From Lucinisca nassula (Eukaryota; Mollusca; Bivalvia; Lucinida; Lucinidae), in assembly GCA_963580285.1 (NCBI GenBank), contig OY757011.1, forward strand, positions 121,078,440 to 121,142,439: a stretch of DNA of 64,000 bases. Direction: 5' to 3'. Position 1 is the stretch's first letter; each line of letters begins with the position of its first letter. The notes beneath the pieces were generated by a model. That model did not search any database, was not told the DNA's origin, and saw only the letters and a program-made list of their open reading frames with translations. Below, piece by piece: positions 49,558 to 60,044 of this stretch. The position numbers and the translations under genes are program-made.

Positions 49558-50075
49558 CGTCATGTACACATGTTCTTTAGCACTCTGCCAAAAACACATA
49601 GATTTTATACGATAGCCGTTGTGCAAGAAACTGACAAACATTTCCCCTTCAATACGGAGCTCTCTAGCAATCTCCTCGATAACGTGGGTTGTGCCCGTCC
49701 CAGCCTGGACATAAACAAGGCAGTTGGGCCCAGTTGGGCCTTGTTTTTTTAATCAGATCAAAGGCCGTCTTCTGCTTTTTTAGTAAACATTTTATTTCCT
49801 TTTCTGCGCATGTGTCAAAAAAGTTACAGCGGCTGACTGGAAGCGATGCAATACAAAATTCCCAGAGCACAGCCCATTATACGTAGAAACACCATCCAGT
49901 TATCTTAGCTGCGTAATACGTGTATACGTAGTCCTAGCAGAATATGTTACATTGACAAAATAAATTAAAGGAGAAATCAAGGCTATCACACTCATTTTAA
50001 CAGTAACAACTCCACTGCGCCCGGGTTTCTGTACCGATCATTGACAGAACACTGCGAAAGCGAAGCAAAAGTTGG

Positions 50076-50533
50076 AAAAATCTATATTTAAAGCTGCGAG
50101 TACATCATTTTGGCTTCAAATTGGCAAAGCGAGCTAAAGTTAAATGAAAGACAACGGGTGAAAGTGAAAAAAGTCCCCCCCCCCCCGTATCACTAGTTCG
50201 GTTGTGATTGATGAAAACCTGAAAATTTTTATCACACGTTTATGCCGAATTTTGCTTTGCTGAGTTAATCCATGCGAGAAAAGCATGTTTCCTGCAAGTG
50301 GCAGACAGTGGCGGATTATTTTTGCAAAGTGGACTTATTTAACTTGTATTATTCATAATAAGCAGGTAAAAAACTGCATTTGCGAAAAAGATACACTGGG
50401 TAAAATGAGGTAACCCCCCAAAAAATTGAACCGCAGTTTCCCCCCTTGTCTCTATTATAGTACCAAAAAAAAAAAAAAATTTTTTTTTTTTTCATTTTTT
50501 TTTTCTTTTTTTTTCATGATTCAAGCCCCTATG
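50076..50533 (-). repeat. right terminal inverted repeat of the 24.5 kb element
   Basis: Inverted partner of 26019-26470. Similarity stops near 50075 (and near 26470 on the left). It carries a poly-C run near 50175 and an A/T homopolymer block near 50465-50510 that mirrors the one at 26038-26084. Confidence 0.88.
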
Positions 50534-50691
50534 CTTCAAATTAGAGACCCGTTTCACTTACGTGTATTGCTTCAAAACTTATGGAACATATCCTGATCTC
50601 AAATACCATGGACCATTTCTACTCACACAATCTTCTTAGCCCATTTCAGCATGGTTTCCGCGCCAAACATTGGTGTGAAACCCAGCTTGTC

Positions 50692-51001
50692 CATCACGAA
50701 AACACGCCTATATAATTCTGACCCCCCGGAACCCCACTTTTATAAACTAAAACCTGGGTTTACAGGGGTAAACCTTATTTTTCTTATTTCTGCTCTAAAA
50801 CATATAGTGTGGGTATTCGTTAAACCGCCTCAGTGAGGCTGTTCTAACGAGGGCCCGCCTCAATGAGGCGGTTCTAGCGAGTGCCCACAATCTATATTTT
50901 GAGCAGAAATAAGAAAAAATATCGGAATTTTTCATCTTAAAATTTTCTCTTTTTCGGCAATAAAATTTACCATCTATTTGTATAGGCATGTTTTCGTTAT
51001 G
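50692..51001 (+). mobile_element. MITE family A, complete copy in reverse transcriptase
   Basis: Ends are catcacgaaaacacgcctat and the inverse of cataacgaaaacatgcctat. A central hairpin contains gaggcggttctagcgagtgc and a duplicated gaggcggttctaacgag stem. Flanking coding sequence rejoins across it between CAGCTTGT and AAGCTTCACC, with a target duplication of at most 1-2 bp. Confidence 0.85.
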
Positions 51002-51123
51002 TAAGCTTCACCCAAGAAATTTGTGATAACTTGGAAAATGGCAAACAAACTGTCAGATCTCATCATAATGAATTTCAGTAAAGCTTTTGACAATGTTTAT
51101 CATAGCTTACTTACCTACAAGAT

Positions 51124-51415
51124 CATTACGAAAATACGCCTATACAAATATATTGTAAACTATACTGTCCAAAAATCGAAAAATATTTACATGAAAAATT
51201 GTGATATTTGTCTTATTTCTGCTCAAAATATAGACAAAATATAGATTGTGGGTATTCGTTAGAACCACCTCGATGAGGCGGTTCTAACGAGTACCCATAA
51301 TCTATATTTCATAGCAGAAATAAGAAAAATAAGGTATACCCCTGTTAACCCCAGTTTTACTTTACAAAAGTGGGGTTCAAGGGGGTCAAAATTATATAGG
51401 CGTGTTTTCGTGATG
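51124..51415 (+). mobile_element. MITE family A, complete copy in reverse transcriptase
   Basis: Same ends (cattacgaaaatacgcctat and the inverse of catcacgaaaacacgcctat), in the opposite internal orientation to 50692-51001. The central stem around gaaccacctcgatgaggcgg is nearly perfect. Removing it restores a plausible LTYKIYNLGI reading. Confidence 0.85.
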
Positions 51416-51777
51416 TATACAACCTAGGCATTGACTAAAATCCTTCTTCACTCACAGAAATCAGTTTGTTGTTGTCGAAGACAAGCAGTCGCCACCATTG
51501 CCATTTTTGTCAGGTTTCCCAAAGGGCTCTGCTTTGTGACGTTACCTATTTTTGGCATACATAAATGACCTATCCAATTCTCTCAAAAGCAGCCGATGAC
51601 ACAATAGTCTACCTGACAATCAACTCCCATCGATGCATTCAGATACCGTAACGCTTCCGAATGACTTACACAAACTTGAACAATAGGAATCAAGCTCATG
51701 AAGCTGGCCAATGGAATTTAGAAGTGATCAGAGTAACGACAACCCTATCATCTTTCGGTATAGTAAAAATTGCTTCA

Positions 51778-52041
51778 CATCACGAAAATACGCCTATATC
51801 AATTTGACCCCCTTAAACCCCACTTTTATATAATAAAACTGGGGTTTGCAGGGGTATTCATGATTTATTTTCATCGATTGTGGATACTCGTTAGAACCGC
51901 CTCGTCGAGGCGGTTCTAACGAGTGCACACAATCTATGTATTGAGCAGAAATAATAAAAATATCGAAATTTTTCTTCTGAAAATTTTCATTTTTCGATGG
52001 TAAAATCTACAATGTATTTGGATAGGCGTATTTTCATAATG
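51778..52041 (+). mobile_element. MITE family A, complete copy in reverse transcriptase
   Basis: Ends catcacgaaaatacgcctat and the inverse of cattatgaaaatacgcctat. The central stem is gaaccgcctcgtcgaggcgg. It lies between the ADDTIVY and ENAKYLG motifs of the pseudogene. Confidence 0.83.
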
Positions 52042-52208
52042 ACAATTTTGAGCTGAAAGAAACTGAAAATGCCAAATATTTGGGGGGTACCATCAGTCAT
52101 GATTTTAACTGGAATACTCACATTGGAAATGTTTCATCGAATTCTTTAAAAGAAATATTCAGACACATAACCAAAGAGTCAAGGAAACATCCTATAACAT
52201 ATATGTTC

Positions 52209-52452
52209 CATCACGAAAACACGCCTATATAATTTTGAACCCCTTGAAAACCACTTTTATATAGTAAAACTGGGGTAAACCTTATTTTTCTTATTTCTGC
52301 TCTAAAATATAGATTGTTGGTACTCGTTAGACGAGAACCCACATTCCATATTTTGAGCAGAAATAAGAAAAACATCACAAATTTTTATCTTAAAATTTTC
52401 GTTTTTTTCGGCGGTAAAGTTTACAATGCATTTGTATAAGCGAGTTTTTGTA
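52209..52452 (+). mobile_element. MITE family A, copy with degraded right end
   Basis: Left end catcacgaaaacacgcctat; right end reads gcgagtttttgtac instead of the usual inverse. The central stem loop is shortened (ttagacgagaac). Confidence 0.75.
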
Positions 52453-52491
52453 CTCGGCCTTAGCTCGAGTACTGCTCTACAGTCTGGCATA

Positions 52492-52649
52492 GAAGCCCCT
52501 GTGGTGTAGTGGTTATGCTACTCGCCATGTAAACTAGGGGTTGTGGTTTCGATCCCGTGCTTCTCCAGACTTTCGGATGAGTCTTTAAACCGAGGTCCCG
52601 TCTCCGTATGACCTTAGCTGTTGGTGGAACGTTAAACTTGAACACACAC
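52492..52649 (+). mobile_element. short tRNA-derived SINE in reverse transcriptase
   Basis: The head has polymerase III box-like sequences (gtggtgtagtggttatgc and ggtttcgatcccg) and the tail is acgttaaacttgaacacaca. It is flanked by an 11-12 bp duplication (agtctggcata at 52481-52491 and 52650-52660). A relative is at 22611-22739. Confidence 0.88.
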
Positions 52650-52962
52650 AGTCTGGCATACATGACAGAAAACACCTATTTTATAAGGTTGAAGTGTTCA
52701 GAGGGCAACAGCAAGATATGCACTGAACGACTGTGACAAAATAAGCGGTGTGACTGAAATGTTAAAATTCTTAAACTGGCAAACCCTAGAAAACAGAAAA
52801 ATTCAAAACTCCATTGTCCTTTTGTTCAAAATAAATTACTTATCACCATCATTCGCAGGAATTAGACATCTGAATTTTTATATACATGTACTCTATTCAC
52901 TCTTCCCTTGAAGCATTAGATACCAGAATGCCCTACAGTACTATGAAAACTGTCAAGAATCG

Positions 52963-53252
52963 GGCCCGCCCATCTGGGCTTGGAAAAAATAGATTGGGTT
53001 GCATGATGCTTCCGCGCCGAGCTGAAACCGACCAAACTTGAATACATGTAAACCTGATCAGGTCTAAGCCTACCCAGCAAAATTGATGCGAGTTGGGCCG
53101 CTTCTTAAACCGTAGTGGTTTCTATGGGCGGTTGGGCTTGAGAAGTCATTCAATCTCAATGTCGGGTAAAAGTCCCACAAAAATCGGAAGCAGTGCCTCC
53201 AAATTGACCAAACAGTGTTGACGGGTACGTAAAACCACAACCCAAACAAACA
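52963..53252 (+). mobile_element. SINE-P copy (CAAA-tailed) at 3' end of the reverse transcriptase pseudogene
   Basis: A 5' block (gcccgcccatctgggcttgg) runs to a tail of cccaaacaaacaa. The flanks share actgtcaag (52949-52957 region and just after the tail), a likely target duplication. Confidence 0.8.
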
Positions 53253-53404
53253 ATACACTGTCAAGGCCACCTCCAGCCTCAGCGAGTTCACTGCTGGACT
53301 GACCACAGTCATGTTTTAAAAAAAAAAACAGAACTGTAACCAATTTATCTTTTCTCGGCTGTTTCCCGAGCAATGATTTTCAAACTCCTATGATTGGAGC
53401 ATCT

Positions 53405-53432
53405 ATTGACCGATCGATCGATCGATCGATCT
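53405..53432 (+). repeat. GATC tetramer run
   Basis: Five to six tandem GATC units (53409-53430). Confidence 0.85.
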
Positions 53433-53734
53433 AGTTGTTTTTTGTTGTTGTTTTTTTTAAAGAAAGAAAAAAGGGTTGCTGGATGAGCAATTTAAATTTG
53501 ATTGACAGAGGTACACATGTATGCTAGAACGCATATCTCTAGTTTTCCCCATCGATTACTATTGTGGCAAATCTATTTAAACTGCAATTGAAACTTTGCA
53601 TGCAGGCTTCAGATTTTCTCGCAGTTGTTCTAAGGTGTTTAATTGGTTTCAGATTTCTTGTCACACCTGTGGCAACAAAATTGTTCAAACTCCTATTAAG
53701 CAGTTAGTTTGACAAACAAATATAATTATAGCCC

Positions 53735-54862
53735 CGCTTTGAAAAAGTGGGGGCTATATTGGATTTGGCTTGTCCGGAATTCCGCCTGTCTGTCTGTCTG
53801 TCTGTAATCTTGTCCGGAATTCCGTCTGTCTGTAATATTTGATAGTGGGTACCTTGTTACCGCAACTCCTCTTACAGTTCTAGGTCAATCCTAGGTCAAT
53901 CCTTTTGAAACTTTACAGGTGTTTTCATATAGGTCTGAAGATGTGCATATTCTTTTTTCATTATCCTTAAATAATTTTTTTCACTTATTTCACCTTTTTT
54001 AACTTAGACAATTTTTGAGATCTACTAATGTTAAAATGTATAGGGAGTAGCTACCTTGTTACCACAACTTCTCTTACAGTTCTAGGTCAATCCTTTTGAA
54101 ACTTTACAGGTGTTTTCATATAGGTCTGAAGATGTGCATATTCTTTTTTCATTATCCTTAAATAATTTTTTCACTTATTTCACCTTTTTTAACTTAGACA
54201 ATTTTTGAGATCTACTAATGTTAAAATGTATAGGGAGTAGCTACCTTGTTACCGCAACTCCTCTTACAGTTCTAGGTCAATCCTTATGAAACTTTACAGG
54301 TGTTTTCATATAGGTCTGAAGATGTGCATATTCTTTTTTCATTATCCTTAAATATTTTTTTTTTACTTATTTCACCTTTTTTAACTTAGACAATTTTTGA
54401 GATCTACTAATGTTAAAATGTATAGGGAGTAGCTACCTTGTTACCGCAACTCCTCTTACAGTTCTAGGTCAATCCTTTTGGAACTTTACAGGTGTTTTCA
54501 TATAGGTCTGAAGATGTGCATATTCTTTTTTCATTATCCTTAAATAATTTTTTTCACTTATTTCACCTTTTTTAACGTAGACAATTTTTGAGATCTACTA
54601 ATGTTAAAATGTATAGAGAGTAGCTACCTTGTGATCGCAACTCCACTTACAGTTCTAGGTCAATCCTTTTGAAACTTAACAGGTGTTTTCATAGAGGTCT
54701 GAAGATGTGCATATGCTTTTTTCATTATCCAAAACTTATTTTTTAACTTAGACAAGGCGTAGGTACCTTGTTAGGGATTTAACCCTCTCACAAGTCTTTA
54801 CCTTTAATTCATGAGTCTTTCTCCTCTGACAGGGCTATAGCGGGGCTATAGTCAGATCCTCT
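53735..54862 (+). repeat. tandem-core element with ~182 bp units and agccccgc ends
   Basis: Begins atagccccgctttgaaaaag with a hairpin to gtgggggctat, then a gtctgtctgtct run, about four and a half units of agctaccttgttaccgcaac, and ends tatagcggggctatagtc. The first units are nearly identical, indicating recent expansion. Confidence 0.85.
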
Positions 54863-55188
54863 GACAGTTCTAGTTCATCAAAGTAGTCTAAAATTGAATC
54901 AAGAAATATACATTGATTGGTCTCACTGTGCAAGCACTTTTTCAATTTGTAGGTCTTATTGACATTTGAGATGTATTCTGATTGGACGAAATGTACAACA
55001 CGTTGTGTTTTGAATGTATTCCTGGCTTGCAGTTGACTGACAGGATGTAAGGAAATATTGAATGAAACATCAAATCAAAATGAAATGAAGCCCATCAGAG
55101 TTTGACCGGATTTGTGTCCACAGGTGTAAGTTATTGTTAAGCTACAGCTCTTTCTGACTTAGATTCTTTATATTATAATTATTTTCAG
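54863..55188 (+). other. region upstream of the gene B exon
   Basis: No repeat recognised. It ends in a pyrimidine-rich stretch and ttattttcag; it may be intron. Confidence 0.45.
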
Positions 55189-55395
55189 GACTTTTCTCTG
55201 ATGTATGCTGTGAAAATCAAATACCCGGATGTGACGGTTATGACAGGCAGCGTATCGTCTATGTATTCTCCCACTCTGGCTCTGACAGCACTGGCCATAG
55301 GATTTTCTTTGATCAGCTCTGCCTTTAGCTTCTACTATGTCAAGGTGTTTCTGGACCACTTCCACATACACGAGTCATGGTTTCAGTTTGCACAG
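55189..55395 (+). CDS. TMEM180: TMEM180-like membrane protein, first visible coding exon, gene B
   Basis: The ATG at 55201 opens 65 codons ending ESWFQFAQ at a GTCAGC donor (55396). From residue 14 it aligns without gaps to the gene A first exon: both share FYYVKVFLD, and most differences are single residues (for example FHIHESWF against FHIQESWF). The N-terminus is 13 residues longer than in gene A. A strong acceptor (ttattttcag) ends at 55188; the 12 bases before the ATG are open, so an earlier coding exon is possible. The reading frame past the donor (VSTLTFNTRS and on) is read-through into the intron. The matching second exon (WNxxNDPLF) is not in 55396-64000, so the intron is longer than about 8.6 kb, or the copy is a fragment. 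Complete donor and acceptor sites and no stops favour a live or recent gene. Confidence 0.75.
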
Positions 55396-56008
55396 GTCAG
55401 CACGTTAACCTTTAACACTCGTTCGGCTAATTCAGCAGACGACAAATATTTGATATCTTTCTTACTTTTCCCAGAAACCAGTGTCTTGAGAAATCAGTTT
55501 CTTGGGAAAATAAGAAACAATGTTCGAAAATTTCGTCTGCTGAAAAATACCCAGCATGCAGAACGTCAACAAGATTGTGTTTACATGTAAACCTTTAATT
55601 AATTGAGCCAGCGCACGACAAAACCTACATGAAGACTTGCGACCTTCAAATACCTGGATGGGTCTGCTTATTTACTCACTAAGACAAGATATGCCGTTTA
55701 TCCCATTTTGTACCGGAAACGCAAAACGGGTAATTTTTGGCAAGCAGTGCAGGATAAGACACCACAGAACGCGGCGAATGATCAGGGCCTACACCAGGGC
55801 CTACACTGTTTTTGCATAAAAGTTCAGCCATTTTCCAAATAAAATTTAAAGAAAACATAACCTGACACCCCTAACTTTTGAAATGTACTTATGCTAAATA
55901 TAAGGTGGAAGATTCCATTCGGTACAGAAAGGGGTTTTATGCATAATACGCACGTGGAATGAAAAGAGAAATCCCGTAAATTGAGTCCGGTTTCTTTACA
56001 TATTACAG
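55396..56008 (+). other. start of the gene B intron
   Basis: Follows the GTCAGC donor. Contains ttgagccagcgcacgacaaa (like 14008) and a cagtgcagg-type repeat at 55735-55815. Confidence 0.5.
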
Positions 56009-56474
56009 GACATTACGAAAACTCGCCTATACAAACACATTGTAAGTTTTATCCCCGAAAAAAAAACACGAACATTTTAAGATGATTGATTGTGATATTT
56101 TTCTAATTCCCGCTCAAAATAAAGATTGTGGGTGCACGTCGGTACCCACAATCTCTATTTTAGAGTAAAAATATGAAAAATAAGGTTAAAACCCGTATAC
56201 CCCAGTTTTACTATATAAAAATGGGATTCATTACGAAAACATGCCTATACAAATACATTGTAAATTTTACCGCCGAAAAAATGGAAATTTTGAGATGAAA
56301 AATCATGTTATTTTTCTTATTTTTGCCTCATCGAGGCGGTTCTAACGAGTGCCCACAATCTATATTTAAGAGCAGAAATAAGAAAAATACGGTTTACCCC
56401 TGTACACCCCAGTTTTGCTATATAAAAGTGGGGTTCAAGGGGGTCAGAATAATATAGGTGTGATTTCGTGTTGG
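56009..56474. mobile_element. two family A MITEs in tandem
   Basis: The first runs 56009-56226 (cattacgaaaactcgcctat to aaaatgggattc, right end cut). The second, 56227-56474, begins attacgaaaacatgcctat and ends ataggtgtgatttcgtg. Confidence 0.8.
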
Positions 56475-57113
56475 GCTGCCTGCTCCAAGACAATGATTTA
56501 TGGCGGTTCACTCGTGGTCATTTCATTTGAAATTATGTAACGAGCCTGCGGCGAATTTCATATTCAAGTTTTATAAATTTCACATGAAATGGGCACGCCC
56601 ACCACGGATGTATCATACAAGCTAAATCTTTTTCTTTTCTTTTTTCTAATTGTTTGTTCAAAACATTGATGGTGTGTGCTCGTCAGAACCGCCTCATATG
56701 CACACTGTATGTATTACAAAGTGACGTAGCGCTTATTATGCATACCAGGTCTACGCATATGGACAAGGAAAAGGGAAGTCACCTAAATTGAGAGCGTTTT
56801 CTTTACATTTTACATATCCCATTTCCCTATGTATAAATATGGTCCATATTTATATACTATCAGTATAAATTGATATTTTTCATTTTTTTTTTCATACATT
56901 ATTAGGTATATTGATATACAGATGAAGTATTTAATCAATTAATTCAAGGTTCGAGGCTGAAGTGCCAGTGGGCTTTGAGATTCTGTTTATCATAATTATA
57001 ACGATTTTGATTCGGATTTTTGCCGATGATGTTCAATTAAGAATTTCATTAAAAACAGAAAAAATAGGATTAACCAAAATGCTCATATGCATTTGAAGGT
57101 CCGACTCACACCA

Positions 57114-57202
57114 CGTTTCCAACCCGAGGGATGACCGTGCTGAGCGGAACCGAGGCTATGCCGAGGTTCCGCTCAGCACGGTTATCCTGAGGGTTGGAAA
57201 CG
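57114..57202. repeat. 89 bp near-perfect hairpin
   Basis: Arms cgtttccaaccc...gctgagcggaacc and the inverse around gaggctatgccga. 56480-57110 and 57205-57580 show no gene. Confidence 0.9.
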
Positions 57203-57580
57203 CCCATCTACAACAGAACCCCATATTGGATTCTTTTTCTTGCACAACACCTCCCAAATATTTCCTTTTTGCAGTATTTCTTTTCTTCTTTTTAAGATTT
57301 CATACAAAAGTCCTGTATTCAGTGTCCCTTAACAATAAATGAGTCAAATAATTATCGTTCTTATTGATTTTTTTTATTTTTTTTTTTTTTGCCAGTTAGT
57401 TTTGACAGCTCGCACATCTATATTGTTAACAAAATAAAAGTAGTGCGGAAGTGGTTTCAGCAGTTGGATAGAATTGAAGCGCACTCATGTTAGTTGCCTG
57501 GGTCAGAACACCAGGGTCAGAGCATAAATTTCTATCCTAGGGTAAAATCACGGATTTCCTTGTCTGGTGGGCAAGAATGG

Positions 57581-57684
57581 TCCTTCTAAGCGATTTACAA
57601 GTTCTCATGTGCGGTCAGTTTTAGCTCTGCATGGAAGCACCATGCAGTCCAATCTATTTCTCCAAGCCCCAATGGGCGGGGGCC
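57581..57684 (-). mobile_element. SINE-P 5' fragment
   Basis: Only the 5' third is present (agctctgcatggaagcacca to cccaatgggcgggggcc). Confidence 0.75.
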
Positions 57685-57822
57685 CCTTTATCACATAGGT
57701 TACCAGCGCCAAGGCTCTGGCGAGTCAGCACATTCTCGTCAGTGCCTTTACTGCTCTCAGAAATTGAAAGGAGACATGCAGAATCATGCAAGAAGACTCT
57801 CTTCTAGTCACTTTGAAGAACA

Positions 57823-58062
57823 TCATTATGAGAACACGCCTATACATATACATAGTAATTTTTCCCCCGAAAAAAATGGAGATTTTATGATGAAAATTGA
57901 TATTTTTCTTATTTCTCATCGAGGTGGTTTTAACGGGTTCCCACAATCTATATTTTAGAGCAGAAATAAGAAAAATAAGGTTTATCCCTGATAACCCCAG
58001 TTTTACTGTATAAAAATGGGGTTCAAAAGGGTCAAAATTATACGGGCGTGTTTTCGTGATGA
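57823..58062. mobile_element. MITE family A copy, hairpin shortened
   Basis: Ends cattatgagaacacgcctat and the inverse of catcacgaaaacacgccc. The outer part of the central stem is lost. Confidence 0.8.
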
Positions 58063-58140
58063 TAAGACCTATCATGCTAGCAAGTCCGTGTGAAAGAGAA
58101 TTGAGGTTTGTGTGTGTGTGTGGTGGGGGGGGGGGACACA

Positions 58141-58200
58141 CATTAATTTTCTTATTTCTGCCCTAAGACATGGATTGTGAGTACTCGTTAGAACCACAGA
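58141..58200. mobile_element. MITE family A fragment
   Basis: A short piece (ttcttatttctgccctaag, gagtactcgttagaacc) after a poly-G run. Confidence 0.55.
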
Positions 58201-58999
58201 AATATATGATAACATTTAATCATTTAACCCATTGTATGCGGGGAACCTCTAAAGGGGTACCTTGGCAAACAGTGCAGGCCCAGATCAGACGCCGCAGAAC
58301 GCCTTAACTATTAATATATTTCACAGAACTAACCTATAGGGAGGAAAGTAATGTAGATATATAACGCATCTGTCATGTAGTTTCAATTCTGTAATTGAAA
58401 TATAAACTTTTCTAAAAATTTAAAATAGTTAAAATACCTGAACGTGAGAAAAGTAAGGGGGACCGGGGCTAGTTCGGTCCCATTTTAGAAAACGTTCACT
58501 TTTGGAATGGCTATTATACAGTTGGGTCTTCGAAAACTGTGTATGCAAGTTAGGCCGTTATACGCCTTCTTATGTCTCTTTCCGATTAAGGTTATTTTTA
58601 GTCGTAGAGATCAGGTGATGGTGGCCGAACTTGCCCCGACTTAAAAGGCCGAACTTGCCCAGAAACATCACGTGAAATAATCCTTTTAAGGTGCTGGAAA
58701 AGAAATTAATAAATTATAATAGATGTATTACATTAAAGCGCATCGTACCGTAATAAATGTATAGAAAATAAATCGGAATCATAACACTTCTGCATTAAGA
58801 AAAATAAAAACTATTAAAACTATGGAAAATTTTCGCAGCATGCACGAAAACGAGATTTCGGTTCCATTCTTCAAGGTAGTCATTATGTACTGATGTAGAT
58901 AAAATCGCCATAAATGGCTTCACATAATGATTCCAAGCTCTTTAACCTGGTTAAAATGCTAAATGTAGCCATGTGCCGAACATGCCCCGAGGCCGGACT

Positions 59000-59796
59000 A
59001 TATGGGGCGCCGTTTTACTATTTAATCCGTATTAATGGATATCCATAATTATTTATTGATATTCATAATTCGAATTATAGATATCCCTAATTCGAATTAT
59101 GGATATCCATTATTATTTATGGATATCGATAATTCGAATTATGGATATCCGAATTACGGATATCCATAATTCGAATTATGGATATCCATAAATCGAACAG
59201 AATTATTGATATCCATTAATCGAATAATGGATATCCATTATTCGGCTGATTTATGGATATCCATAAATCAAATTATGGATATCCATAAATCGAATTATGA
59301 GTTATATTGAACTGCACACATGGCGAACGTTCAGCGTATGGCGTCCGTTGTTTTGGAAGCCTTACGGGCTGAAAAGGCTGCACGGCAGAGAGGTCCCTTT
59401 GACTGGCCATCACCTTCCAGCGATGATGAAGACCTTGAAGATTTTGAAGATTTTTACAATAAACGATCACGAATCTTAGGGAGAAATCATTACCAAAAGC
59501 TTTGGCGGTGATTTATGGATATACATAATTCGAATTATGGATATCCATAAATCTATCTGAATTATGGATATCCATAAATCGAATTATGGATATCCATAAA
59601 TCGGTGATATCCATTTACCGAATTATGGATATCCATAACTCGATTAATGGATATCCATAATTCCAATTATGGATATCCAATATTCGGCTGATTTTGGATA
59701 TATTTATGGATATACATGAATCGAATTATGGATATCCATAATTCGATTTATGGATTTCTATTAATACGGATTAAATAGTAAAACGGCACCCCATAT
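59000..59796. mobile_element. 797 bp foldback element with GGATATCC repeats and an internal ORF
   Basis: Ends are ATATGGGGCGCCGTTTTACT (left) and the inverse of ATATGGGGTGCCGTTTTACT (right), continuing through ttaatccgtattaat. The sequence gact flanks both sides (58996-58999, 59797-59800). Both arms are made of imperfect ttatggatatccataattcg units, each a palindrome, and the centre holds a 63-codon ORF. Confidence 0.88.
59320..59511 (+). CDS. 63-residue ORF inside the foldback element, unknown function
   Basis: The ORF runs from MANVQRMASVVLEALRAEKA through RGPFDWPSPSSDDEDLEDFE to YQKLWR and stops exactly where the GGATATCC repeats resume. The ATG context (cacacATGGCG) is good. The first 20 residues could form a helix, and an acidic stretch (SDDEDLEDFEDF) precedes a basic one (NKRSRILGRNHYQK). 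It has no catalytic DDE motif and is too short for a transposase. It may be a captured host exon or the remnant of a transposase N-terminus; I cannot decide. The surroundings are AT-rich simple repeats, so its balanced composition stands out. Confidence 0.45.
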   Translation: MANVQRMASVVLEALRAEKAARQRGPFDWPSPSSDDEDLEDFEDFYNKRSRILGRNHYQKLWR

Positions 59797-60044
59797 GACT
59801 AGCCCCGGTCTCCCCTATTTGCTAACAGAATTTTTCGTCAAAAATAGAATAAACACAAAAAATAGGCATGATATCCCTTATATGACAAATGGACTTGTCC
59901 AACATAACAGTGTAGCAATGGAAGAGTCGACCAGCATACAATGGGTTAAGAGATATGGAAGAATGCACTGTCACATGGATGTGTAATATCGTTATCTTAC
60001 ATCTTACATCTTACATCTTCTTGTAGGGTCGCGAGATTAATATC

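Larger units (their letters stand above)
26019..50533. mobile_element. 24.5 kb foldback-type element with long terminal inverted repeats
   Basis: Both ends begin CATAGGGGCTTGAATCATGA and then share about 455 bp in inverted orientation. The element is flanked by the exact 7 bp sequence cttcaaa (26012-26018 and 50534-50540). The flanking DNA on both sides is one reverse transcriptase pseudogene, and removing the element plus one copy of the 7 bp rejoins its frame at the SKPSN-x-RPVSL motif. The interior holds a satellite-cored element, SINEs, a roughly 17 kb imperfect palindrome and two small palindromes. No transposase-like frame was found, so it is likely non-autonomous. Long inverted ends with tandem-repeat arms recall Foldback elements, but the 7 bp duplication leaves the superfamily open (hAT, P and MULE-type elements usually make 8 or 9). 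Confidence 0.85.
50534..52962 (+). pseudogene. decayed Jockey-superfamily reverse transcriptase, 3' segment
   Basis: It resumes at RPVSLTCIASKLMEHI and continues through LLSPFQHGFRAKH, LENGKQT, DLIIMNFSKAFDNVYHSLL, a degraded palm motif (AYINDLSNSLKS, then ADDTIVYLTINS) and ENAKYLGGTISHDF. A weak C-terminal part follows (KFLNWQTLENRKIQNSIVLLFKINY in one frame, MPYSTMKTVKN in another). The order is that of one reverse transcriptase continuing from 26018. It is broken by MITEs at 50692-51001, 51124-51415, 51778-52041 and 52209-52452 and by a SINE at 52492-52649. Stops and frameshifts exclude function. Confidence 0.85.
58455..59815. mobile_element. outer repeat with gaccggggctag ends, host of the foldback element
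   Basis: The left end gggggaccggggctagttcg is matched in reverse by ggactagccccggtctcccc on the right. The inner element (59000-59796) lies between the duplicated gact at the right end. The left part contains gaacttgccccga-type motifs. Confidence 0.6.

Noticed and set aside
49664..49886. Overlapping frames of about 65 codons near 49.7-49.9 kb
   Set aside because: No domain, no supported splice sites, and neither frame is conserved elsewhere in the window.
26019..50533. Assembly artefact (haplotype or mirrored contig) as the source of the inverted structure
   Set aside because: Terminal repeats and inner arms differ by many substitutions, indels and array lengths, and an exact 7 bp duplication flanks the whole; an artefact would give near-identical arms.
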